DNA of 5,801 nucleotides, taken from NCBI GenBank assembly GCA_030642425.1, contig DAOWNU010000144.1, positions 1 to 5,801 on the forward strand, read 5' to 3'. The translations under genes and the position numbers were made by a program. Below the pieces are notes generated by a model. The model searched no databases and had not been told where the DNA came from. It was given only the letters and a program-made list of their open reading frames with translations. Every line of letters begins with the position of its first letter. Positions within the stretch are counted from its first letter, which is position 1. This DNA comes from a bacterium. GTDB lineage: Bacteria > UBP14 > UBA6098. Of the stretch, positions 1-5,773 are shown one piece after another.

Positions 1-1328
1 ACAGGCTCAACAACGCGTGCGAACTGCCTTGTGGCGACCCCCCATTCGAGAAGATTTTCCCTTTCCATAAGGCGTTTCGCCCTTCTGGCGAGGTCAGATT
101 TGGTCGGGATGTGGACATCGAGAGAAACATTCTCGAGCGGCTCCTCGATCAGGCTGTGAAAACGCACCTGAACTTCCGCTGAAAGGGGCGGGTCTATTGG
201 CAGCAGCCCCGCGACAGAAAGAAGCCCGCGTGAAAAATCGGCGCGCTGGGCGAATAGCTCCGCGAGTAAATCCAGCGGGAGATTTTCGACCCGTAAAGCC
301 GCCGCGGCAGCGAATTTTTCGCCGTCTCTCAGAAGCCCGCAAATCCGGTCTGTATATGCCTTCGCAAAGCCGTCGTTGGGCGGTATATCGAATGTATCGC
401 TGCGAATAATATCCCCGGTGCGGGCGATAAGGTCAGTGATAGAAGCGGCCAGCGAAATGCCGAGCGGGTTTCCGCCCGTGCCCTCTATTATTTTCGCCAC
501 CGCCTGATCGGAACCGATCCCCCTCCGTCTGAGAGCCGTTCTGGAATCCTCCTCGTCGAAATCGCCGGGGGTTATCGCGATAATTTCCCCATTGTCGAGA
601 GGGCTTCGAGAGGCTATTACAACAAGTAAGCGGCTGCAGTTTTCAAAAAGCTTGAACCAATGCTCCGCAAAGCGTTCGGAGTAAATATCCCATGGGTCTA
701 AAAGGACGGTCAGGAACGGGTGTTTCTTCCGGTCGAGTCCGCGTTCTATATCCTCTGCCAGAGCGATAGACATGGCGTTCAGGTGTTCAAAAAGAGGCTT
801 TGCGCTCAGCGAGCTTTCCCAATCCTCGCCGTAAAGCCCGTTAAGCTCTTTCGATTCATGCTGAATATCGGCGTCTTCGCCCCGGAACGACCGAATAATT
901 TCCCGTATAAATCCGCCGCTTTCCTCTCTGGACTCGGGGACAACTCCCGCAAACCGGCGGCGGTATATCGCCATCGTCCGGTCGAAACGCGGCGTTTTCA
1001 GGCCGATCCTGTCGAATGCCTCTTCGGCTATTCGGGCAAACCCGGCAGGCAGCGAAGAGGTCGAAATCGATCTCAAATCCAACGGCACAAACGGAAGCCG
1101 TTCCTCCTCGAGGATCGATGCGAATTTGGCCAGAAGCCAGCTTTTGCCGCATCCCGAATAGCCGGACACGACAATAACCGGCATTCTCTTGCCCCTTCGC
1201 GGATATTGAAGTATCTCCTCGAATTTTTTAAGCTCGGTCTCCCGTCCCACGAAACGGTCGTTCACGAGCGATTTTATAAAATCGTAAAACTCGTATCCGA
1301 TATTTTTTGTATAGCTTTCGGGATTCAT
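1..1328 (-). CDS. STAND-type P-loop ATPase, C-terminus cut off by window edge
   Basis: I translated 442 codons from the ATG at 1328 with no stop; the gene leaves the window at base 1. Seen in the sequence: an FVGRETEL motif at residues 26-33, typical just before the nucleotide-binding domain of AAA_16/STAND ATPases; Walker A GYSGCGKS at 56-63; a Walker B-like FLTVLLDPWD at 205-214 with Asp211; an LLVVIASR sensor-like strand at 234-241; and GGNPLGISLAA at 285-295, matching the GxP motif of the STAND/NB-ARC helical region. Residues 330-442 look helical and may start a winged helix and repeat sensor. There is no room for an N-terminal effector, so any effector or sensor must lie beyond residue 442. 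Family knowledge says such proteins are ATP-driven switches in transcription control, signalling or defence; which applies here is unknown. The ATG overlaps the upstream lipoprotein stop (ATGA), and GAGGAG precedes it closely. It is the last operon gene visible. Confidence 0.88.
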   Translation of the reverse strand, partial: MNPESYTKNIGYEFYDFIKSLVNDRFVGRETELKKFEEILQYPRRGKRMPVIVVSGYSGCGKSWLLAKFASILEEERLPFVPLDLRSISTSSLPAGFARIAEEAFDRIGLKTPRFDRTMAIYRRRFAGVVPESREESGGFIREIIRSFRGEDADIQHESKELNGLYGEDWESSLSAKPLFEHLNAMSIALAEDIERGLDRKKHPFLTVLLDPWDIYSERFAEHWFKLFENCSRLLVVIASRSPLDNGEIIAITPGDFDEEDSRTALRRRGIGSDQAVAKIIEGTGGNPLGISLAASITDLIARTGDIIRSDTFDIPPNDGFAKAYTDRICGLLRDGEKFAAAAALRVENLPLDLLAELFAQRADFSRGLLSVAGLLPIDPPLSAEVQVRFHSLIEEPLENVSLDVHIPTKSDLARRAKRLMERENLLEWGVATRQFARVVEP

Positions 1329-2401
1329 TTCTCCTCGCCCGGAGTAGTGTTTTCTTCGATTAACGCGTTAAGGGAATTTCTGGCGGGTCGATTATCGGGA
1401 TTCAGCGCGACAAACCTCTCTATCCTCGCCAGATATTCACTTTTTTCATCTTCGGACAGTTCGGGATGGCGTCTAATATATAGCATCGCGGGCTTCCAGT
1501 GCGCGGGCAGTCGGTTTAACAATATTCCCAGCAGGGAATCCGCCGGGACTATATCGCCCCCGGTGAGCCAGTGGGAAATGGTTACAACGGGAACATCCGA
1601 ATACCACTGGACATAACCTCCGACCAGACCGGGGTGAGGGACCGTGGAGTCGGAAACGGCGTCCAGAACGAGTGTCGAGCCGAACAACTTCAATGTGGCG
1701 GCCTCGATTCCGGCGTCGTCCATTTCCACGCCGTAAAGCTTGCCCGTCCCAAATGTGATCCCGGCCCTTGCCGGACGGGCTTCCACGGGAGCGTTAATAC
1801 TAATGAAGGCGGGTCTTCCCGAAGAATCCGCGATCCAAACCGACGCCCTGTGGCAGATGATCGAATAGCCTTTATCCTTGGCGTTCTTCACGGTCGGGAT
1901 ATTTTGCGGAAGTCGAATATCGTATTTCTGACTTAAATGCCCCCTATATTTCGAAAATGGGGCGAGTTTTCCACAGGCTATCGCAACATCCGGCCGGACG
2001 CCCAGAACCTCACGGGCAAACTCCGCCAGAAAGAAAGTCTCCTCGTAATAGACTATCAAGACGCCGTTTTTCGGGGTTGTTCTGAGCAGGTTCGAGGCAT
2101 ATTCTATTAGTATATCGAACGATTTCGCGGACGATTCCGCCGCCGAAAGATCGAACCTGTCCGTGAAAAAGGCCTCGAAAATCGCCCTCGCCACCGGAAG
2201 ATCGCCCTTGTCCCGATATGCCCCGCCGAGTATTTCCATCGCCTCCCAGTTGTTCGCCAATATCCTGCTGTCCTGAGGGTTTTCCGATTCGGTTATCTCA
2301 TCGAAGAGTATTTTCGCCACATCGAAAGATTTCTCGCGGCCGCAACCCATAACGAACAGCGCAATTACGATTACTACTGTAACGAGTCTTGTGATATTCA
2401 T
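1325..2401 (-). CDS. predicted lipoprotein with TPR-like segment, function unknown
   Basis: This encodes 358 residues. The ATG at 2401 is preferred over an in-frame ATG ten codons upstream (2431). It puts a short Lys-free but Arg-bearing N-region (MNITR) directly before a hydrophobic stretch ending in FVMGC, so Cys20 would be the lipidated residue; AGAAGG sits just upstream as a ribosome binding site, and the start follows the phosphatase stop by one base. After the signal, residues 50-80 (WEAMEILGGAYRDKGD...ARAIFEAFF) resemble one TPR unit. Residues 109-146 (PKNGVLIVYYEETFF, then GVRPDVAIACGKL) resemble the segment near PNAILFTxGDNDTF...GVRPDV that I recall from the C-terminal parts of DUF2723 membrane proteins; here it is in a soluble context, and the similarity is only by eye. 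Residues 315-350 form another helical stretch. The stop overlaps the start of the ATPase gene, suggesting coupled translation. No catalytic motif was recognised. Inferred location: membrane-anchored, outside the cytoplasm. Confidence 0.86.
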   Translation of the reverse strand: MNITRLVTVVIVIALFVMGCGREKSFDVAKILFDEITESENPQDSRILANNWEAMEILGGAYRDKGDLPVARAIFEAFFTDRFDLSAAESSAKSFDILIEYASNLLRTTPKNGVLIVYYEETFFLAEFAREVLGVRPDVAIACGKLAPFSKYRGHLSQKYDIRLPQNIPTVKNAKDKGYSIICHRASVWIADSSGRPAFISINAPVEARPARAGITFGTGKLYGVEMDDAGIEAATLKLFGSTLVLDAVSDSTVPHPGLVGGYVQWYSDVPVVTISHWLTGGDIVPADSLLGILLNRLPAHWKPAMLYIRRHPELSEDEKSEYLARIERFVALNPDNRPARNSLNALIEENTTPGEEK

Positions 2402-2402
2402 C

Positions 2403-3044
2403 TTATACCTTCTCGTGGACGAACTTTCCAAGGTGATGGGTTACGTTGAAATGAAATAGCGTAAAGCCCCTCGAGTCGTCGTGCTCGAAAATAGTAAAAC
2501 CCGCCGTGTCGAGGTGGATTTTCCAGAAAAATGGCACGGGAATACCGAGCATCGCCGCGACCAGAGGCTTCAGCACGGCACGATGCGACACGATGGCAAA
2601 ATTCCCGCCCGCATTCCGCTCGATAAGTTCCCGCAGAGCATTATAAGCGCGCTCCTGAACCGCGAGAATACCCTCTCCACCCGGTATCGTCATCCGCTCG
2701 GGCACCGTGATCCATTGGCGCCAAAGCACTGGATACTCCCGCTGGATATCGGCTTTCGGACGGTCCGTCCATCCGCCGAGGTCGATATTATTGAATCCCG
2801 GATTGGCAACGACTTTCATATCGCGGTCCGCGGCGATTGCCCCGGCGGTTTCCGTAGCTCTCGATAACGGACTCGAATAGATGGCGTCGAAATGGTGGTT
2901 GCGCAACGCGCGGGAGAGATCGGCGGACTGTTTCCGGCCATTCTCGTTCAGCCGAATATCCGCCCTTCCCCGGAATCTGCCTTCGGCGTTCGAGGCGGTT
3001 TCACCGTGTCTTATTAGATATATCTGAGTGGAGCAGGGGCCCAT
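2403..3044 (-). CDS. histidine phosphatase superfamily protein (phosphoglycerate mutase-like), altered acid residue
   Basis: This encodes 213 residues, the normal length for the branch-1 histidine phosphatase family (GpmB/CobC/PhoE-like). Members remove phosphate from small molecules or proteins through a phosphohistidine. Seen: LIRHGET at 10-16 with nucleophile His13 and Arg12; Asn19; SSPLSRATETA at 57-67 with Arg62; and VSH at 152-154 with His154. These match, with a constant offset of three, the catalytic set I recall for Bacillus PhoE (R9, H10, N16, R59, E83, H151). The expected general acid Glu falls at residue 86, which is Asn (GFNNIDLGGW, codon AAT). The downstream GxWEG is also changed, to GGWTD. 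The enzyme may therefore be slow, use another acid, or mainly bind ligand. The substrate cannot be told from sequence. The start lies six bases after the upstream stop, with only an A-rich leader instead of a clear Shine-Dalgarno, suggesting reinitiation from the upstream gene. Confidence 0.93.
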   Translation of the reverse strand: MGPCSTQIYLIRHGETASNAEGRFRGRADIRLNENGRKQSADLSRALRNHHFDAIYSSPLSRATETAGAIAADRDMKVVANPGFNNIDLGGWTDRPKADIQREYPVLWRQWITVPERMTIPGGEGILAVQERAYNALRELIERNAGGNFAIVSHRAVLKPLVAAMLGIPVPFFWKIHLDTAGFTIFEHDDSRGFTLFHFNVTHHLGKFVHEKV

Positions 3045-3050
3045 TTTTTT

Positions 3051-3968
3051 CTATTCTACAAGAAATTTAATCGTTCTGAGAGCTGCGTAAGTAAGCCAGG
3101 GGTCGGGTTCCATTTTGTTCCTGCGAAAATCGGAATGCCAATATCCTTTCTCATCCTGCTGTTTGAGTATCCAGTCGAAGGCCCTCTGCATTTTTCCCGT
3201 CGAAAGGTCGAATCCGTGTCTGCCGAGAACGTCCAACACGGACAGCGCGTCCGTGAACCAGAAGGGATACGAGAGCTTTCCCCAGTATTCCGGCCCCCTG
3301 CGATCGGGATATTTGTCGGGTTGAAATATTCTCGAGGCGAGGATTTCGCCGACTTTTTTTGATTCTTTGGCGTATTTTTTCTTCGGGTTGGCGACAAAAC
3401 CCCTCAGCGCCATGCCGGTAACAACGTGGCTCGACGGGTCTTTTCGGGATTTACTTCGGAGAATTGGTATTGCCCATCCGCCGTCGTTCCTGCGGATATT
3501 GTGAAGCCAGTCCAGGGCCAGATAAGCATATTCGTGGTATTTCTTCCCGCCCCTGAAAAACACTTCGGCGGTCATGCCCGTGTATTTTGGCGAAGGGATA
3601 TCCTCGCCGTAAGCCCCCCTAAAATCGCCATCGGGCGTCTGCGTTCCGATAATATATCTGGCGCCCTTATCGAAAATCTCTTCGTCCCCGTTCGCGCCGA
3701 GATCGAGAAGACAATAAAGCGTCCGGAGTGTTGTGATAAAAGTCCAGTTCGGCTCGTTTTTCTTCCTACCCGTTTCACGCCAGCTGCCGTCGGGTTTCTG
3801 CCGCCGGATATAGTTCTTATAATTCGGGTCGTCTATTACCGGCTCGTCCATATATTCGACATCGCCGTCCAGAAGATCTCTCTGGATTCGGTTTATCAGT
3901 CCGATATCCCCGGATTCGAGAAGCTCCGGAATTGGGTTGGCTTTTAATACTTCCGTCCAGGCGGTCAT
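3051..3968 (-). CDS. prenyltransferase / squalene-cyclase-type repeat (alpha/alpha toroid) protein
   Basis: This encodes 305 residues with the terpenoid cyclase/prenyltransferase toroid pattern. Recurrent turn motifs are QKPDGSW (57-63), QTPDGDF (110-116), RRNDGGW (159-165) and QQDEKGYW (270-277), each followed or preceded by a helix pair such as WTFITTLRTLYCLLDLGA, YPFWFTDALSVLDVLGRHG and DPWLTYAALRTIKFL. No DxDD acid motif of squalene-hopene cyclase and no clear zinc ligands of protein prenyltransferases are visible, and the protein is about half the length of a true cyclase. It fits best the uncharacterised cytosolic proteins often labelled 'prenyltransferase/squalene oxidase repeat' that begin with a W..LLK.NP..LLE.GD segment, as here (residues 4-21). 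Enzyme activity is unproven. It has no signal peptide. It is the first gene of the operon; the ATG is preceded by GGAG at a 5-base spacing, and a promoter lies about 48 bases upstream. Confidence 0.92.
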   Translation of the reverse strand: MTAWTEVLKANPIPELLESGDIGLINRIQRDLLDGDVEYMDEPVIDDPNYKNYIRRQKPDGSWRETGRKKNEPNWTFITTLRTLYCLLDLGANGDEEIFDKGARYIIGTQTPDGDFRGAYGEDIPSPKYTGMTAEVFFRGGKKYHEYAYLALDWLHNIRRNDGGWAIPILRSKSRKDPSSHVVTGMALRGFVANPKKKYAKESKKVGEILASRIFQPDKYPDRRGPEYWGKLSYPFWFTDALSVLDVLGRHGFDLSTGKMQRAFDWILKQQDEKGYWHSDFRRNKMEPDPWLTYAALRTIKFLVE

Positions 3969-4015
3969 CGATACTCCATCTTGAAACTACAATACAAATC
4001 TCAACCTTACAGTAA

Positions 4016-4044
4016 AATATACCCTATAAAAATCGAAAGGTCAA
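4016..4044 (-). promoter_or_regulatory. sigma70-type promoter of the four-gene operon
   Basis: On the minus strand, TTGACC (4044-4039) is followed by a 17-base AT-rich spacer and TATATT (4021-4016). Five of six bases match the -35 consensus and five of six the -10 consensus. Transcription would start near 4009-4010, leaving a leader of about 40 bases before the ATG at 3968. No other comparable promoter is seen in the operon, and the genes downstream are too tightly packed for one. No operator-like dyad was found around it. Confidence 0.75.
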
Positions 4045-4079
4045 GGGACTATTTAAAAAATCCAAAAAGAACAGGCGGA

Positions 4080-4139
4080 GCCGGTCGGCAAGGCCGGCGG
4101 GCAATGCCCGCAGATGATGTGCTCAACCGACTTCGTCGG
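4080..4139. repeat. cluster of GC-rich hairpins in the intergenic region
   Basis: Three consecutive inverted repeats are visible: GCCGG (4080-4084) with CCGGC (4094-4098); GCGGG (4097-4101) with CCCGC (4107-4111), extendable to GCGGGCA/TGCCCGC; and CCGAC (4127-4131) with GTCGG (4135-4139) around a 3-base loop. The block is much richer in G+C than the DNA either side. In the minus direction the transcript from the fibronectin-like gene would pass through these hairpins and then reach two U-runs (about 4070-4052). They may weaken transcription, but no U-run directly follows a stem, so this is not a textbook intrinsic terminator. It could equally be a dispersed intergenic repeat; one window cannot show copy number. 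Confidence 0.55.
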
Positions 4140-4159
4140 ATTCGCTCCCGTGGCCGGTC

Positions 4160-4193
4160 ATTTTGCATTGCTAATTTTGTAATGCTAATTTTG
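4160..4193. repeat. 14-base tandem repeat, about 2.4 copies, containing a stop codon
   Basis: Copies at 4160-4173 and 4174-4187 begin ATTTTG and end GCTA, differing at only two or three inner positions; a partial third copy (ATTTTG) follows at 4188-4193. The TAG stop of the fibronectin-like gene (4187-4185) lies in the end of the second copy. Because 14 is not a multiple of three, a change in copy number would shift frame and alter the protein's last residues. Confidence 0.75.
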
Positions 4194-5117
4194 AATTACT
4201 TCTTCTATACTCCCGCTCCAGTGGCCCTCTTTGCCTTTGGCGATAGCACGGACGCGGAAATCGAACGCACCTAACAATCCCTCCGGCTGCGGGCAGGAAT
4301 TGGCCTCGCCTTCGTAGAACGCAGTCCAGTGGCCGGATTTGTCCGACTCACGGTAATGCGCTTCATAACTATCCGCGCCGTCGATTAAATCCCACTGGAA
4401 CGTCCGCGCGTTCGAGTCGTAACGGAAATTCTCCGGCGAAGGCGGCCGCTTCTTCGTCCAGATCATCGATTTCCGGAGCATCCCCAGCCTGAGAAAATGC
4501 CCGCCCTGAACGCCCCATGCCATCACACTCAACTCGTAAACCATCTTGAGCCGGTGCGTGTCGTCGCGGAACCGCGCCTTCATCGCCTCGCGCGCGACCT
4601 TCGCCCTCTCGCGCATGGTACAGGCCGTCGTGTGCAAATCGCTCATCTCGGCGCGAAGCGTCCGAAGAGCATCGACCATGTGGTCCGGAAGAATCCACGG
4701 GTCGCCCGCGGCCTTATAGGTTTCATGCTGGCGCGCGAGGTCATCGACTGCGCATTCGAGGCCCTCACGCGAAAGCGGCGTTTTGCCGTCGATAGAATAG
4801 GCGCGCATTATCTCGGCGGCGTTGTCGTGCGGCGCGATAATCGCTTTGAGGAAATTTTTCGTCTTCTGGTATCGCTTTTTACAGTCGATTTGTTTATGTT
4901 TGAATTCCTCGAATGCAAGCCCCTTCGCGTTTTCCGCCCGTCGCGCCTCTTTTTGTGCATCATCCCATCCGTCTCCGCAATTTTGCGCCCACACGAGCAA
5001 ATCGCCCGTCACATCGAGTTCGACAGCATAATCATTTATGCTATTTTCGAGTAGCGTGAGCCTTAAATCTCTCAATCCCGGATCGTCTTTGGAGAAGCTA
5101 TTGTTGGTTATTGACAT
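4185..5117 (-). CDS. uncharacterised helical protein with C-terminal fibronectin type III-like domain
   Basis: This encodes 310 residues with no signal peptide or membrane segment. Residues 1-220 appear almost wholly alpha-helical, with charged stretches such as WDDAQKEARRAENAK (51-65) and helix pairs around 115-135 and 143-185; a GDPWILPD turn lies at 138-145. Residues about 226-307 have the fibronectin type III pattern: PENF, a strand with FQWDLIDGADSYEAHYRE (Trp core and Tyr), HWTAFYEG, then FDFRVRAIAKGKEGHWSGS with the typical YxFRVRA-like strand and final WS. I know no function for this architecture; the Fn3 domain suggests protein binding and the helical part may oligomerise. The start is fixed by GAGGGGG five bases upstream of the ATG. 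The gene is a separate unit from the operon downstream, and its leader lies in the AT-rich repeat array. I could not choose a convincing promoter. Confidence 0.86.
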   Translation of the reverse strand: MSITNNSFSKDDPGLRDLRLTLLENSINDYAVELDVTGDLLVWAQNCGDGWDDAQKEARRAENAKGLAFEEFKHKQIDCKKRYQKTKNFLKAIIAPHDNAAEIMRAYSIDGKTPLSREGLECAVDDLARQHETYKAAGDPWILPDHMVDALRTLRAEMSDLHTTACTMRERAKVAREAMKARFRDDTHRLKMVYELSVMAWGVQGGHFLRLGMLRKSMIWTKKRPPSPENFRYDSNARTFQWDLIDGADSYEAHYRESDKSGHWTAFYEGEANSCPQPEGLLGAFDFRVRAIAKGKEGHWSGSIEEVIQN

Positions 5118-5122
5118 TTTTG

Positions 5123-5129
5123 CCCCCTC
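5123..5129 (-). promoter_or_regulatory. strong ribosome binding site of the fibronectin-like gene
   Basis: GAGGGGG on the minus strand (5129-5123) ends five bases before the ATG at 5117. It is the only G-rich run near that start and supports it. It also marks the sharp boundary where the 21-base repeat array begins, at or immediately beside base 5129, so the array occupies the whole leader of this gene. Confidence 0.65.
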
Positions 5130-5380
5130 GTTTGGTTGATATTCATTTTAGAAGCGATTGTTTTTACTTTAGACCGTATAATATCTATTTTTTAAAGGTT
5201 AATATCATTTTAGGAATGAACATTGTTAAGTTGAGATTTAATAATATTATTTATAGAATGGATGATATTCATATTAGAATGACTTATATTCATTTGAGAA
5301 TGATTGATGTTTATTTAAGAATGGTTTATTTTTATTATATAACTGATGATATTCATTTTTGAATGTATTATATTAATTAT
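5129..5380 (+). repeat. left arm of degenerate 21-base-period array (12 units, plus orientation)
   Basis: Cutting at 5129, 5150, 5171 and every 21 bases to 5360 aligns twelve units with no indel. The approximate consensus is AGAATG at unit positions 1-6, GAT/GTT at 7-9, GATATT at 10-15, YAT at 16-18 and a T-rich end. The best units are at 5255, 5276, 5297 and 5339. Unit positions 13-15 read ATT, ATC, GTT or TTT in all twelve. Base composition is about 18% G+C (11 of 60 in 5221-5280), against about 62% in a sampled gene line. Read in frame, the units give heptapeptides such as RMDDIHI, RMTYIHL and RMIDVYL, stop-free for eleven units and ending at TGA (5360). There is no ribosome site or credible start, so I treat this as non-coding. 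Copies are too diverged for a young satellite. Confidence 0.85.
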
Positions 5381-5391
5381 TGCTATCTTCA

Positions 5392-5643
5392 ATATTGAAT
5401 ATCATCACGTTTTATTTGAATAGCATCGAGTATTGTTTGAATATTGCTATGTCAATTATGAATATAAGCTATTCTGATTTAAAATGCAAGCATTATATTT
5501 TAATATATAACAAATTTGAACTCGAAATTATTCAAGCAAATATAAAATTCAATTTTTATTAAATAGATTCTAATCAATATCAAATAGATATCAATCTGTT
5601 TAAACTCGATATAAACCATTCTGAAAGCGATATCATCGAATAG
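5392..5643 (-). repeat. right arm of degenerate 21-base-period array (12 units, minus orientation)
   Basis: Reading the minus strand from 5643 in 21-base steps gives twelve units with the same consensus as the left arm. Examples are the unit at 5622-5602, which begins AGAATGGTT and continues TATATC; the one at 5601-5581 with ATTGATATCTAT; 5475-5455 with AGAATAGCTTATATTCAT; and 5412-5392 with GATGATATTCAA. Unit positions 13-15 again read ATC, ATT, TTT or TTC in eleven of twelve. On the plus strand this appears as repeated GAATATC/GAATAGC words (5397, 5418, 5439, 5460). Composition is about 17% G+C (10 of 60 in 5461-5520). The outer six units read through as heptapeptides (FRMVYIEF, KQIDIYL), but TAA or TGA stops occur in inner units. 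The arms point toward each other, separated by 11 bases (5381-5391). Orientation is supported best by the outer and the four innermost units; units at 5517-5476 are weak. Confidence 0.78.
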
Positions 5644-5726
5644 ATAGGGTGAAAAGGCGGGATTTTTGGGGAAATTGAAGTGAGGAATGGGCGATTTGTC
5701 TTCCGTTTCTACATGTTTACCACGAC

Positions 5727-5753
5727 GGGCGGGCGTAAAACCCGCCCCTACGG
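5727..5753 (-). repeat. REP-like palindromic element, copy A
   Basis: GGGCGGG (5727-5733) pairs with CCCGCCC (5741-5747) around a seven-base loop. Read on the minus strand it starts CCGTAGGGG (5753-5745) and then forms the hairpin. Its minus-strand translation contains PVGAGFTPARRG, a peptide I recall as a frequent spurious product of GTAGGGGCGGG-type intergenic repeats in unrelated genomes. It lies in no gene I can support. Confidence 0.7.
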
Positions 5754-5773
5754 GCAATATCGCCATACAGAAT

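Noticed and set aside
720..1616. 298-residue plus-strand open frame
   Set aside because: It is antisense to the ATPase and lipoprotein genes, lacks a ribosome site, and its composition is that of a shadow frame with no recognisable domain.
2402..2431. Lipoprotein start at the upstream ATG (2431)
   Set aside because: It would put ten extra charged residues before the signal peptide and overlap the phosphatase gene. The ATG at 2401 has a good ribosome site and a proper lipoprotein signal.
3051..3968. Functional squalene-hopene cyclase
   Set aside because: The protein is about half the usual length, and no DxDD motif or full QW series is present. Only the toroid fold is supported.
4052..4098. 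Rho-independent terminator for the Fn3-like gene
   Set aside because: The nearest stem is short (five pairs, nine-base loop) and about ten bases separate it from the first U-run.
5150..5215. Promoter of the Fn3-like gene at a TATTAT/TATACG near 5171-5185 with TTAACC upstream (minus strand)
   Set aside because: Such AT-rich DNA gives many partial matches; only four of six bases match at each box, so no single choice is supported.
5111..5362. Protein-coding gene for a heptad-repeat peptide on the plus strand
   Set aside because: It would start at a TTG overlapping the Fn3 gene start, with no ribosome site. Frame openness follows from a 21-base period, and composition is that of the non-coding array.
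5129..5643. CRISPR array
   Set aside because: No conserved repeat alternating with unique spacers. The whole 21-base unit is loosely conserved, the unit is too short, and the arms are inverted.
5500..5766. 88-residue minus-strand protein
   Set aside because: Its N-terminus is the translation of the palindromic REP-like element (PVGAGFTPARRG) and its C-terminus is the array read in frame; no ribosome site.
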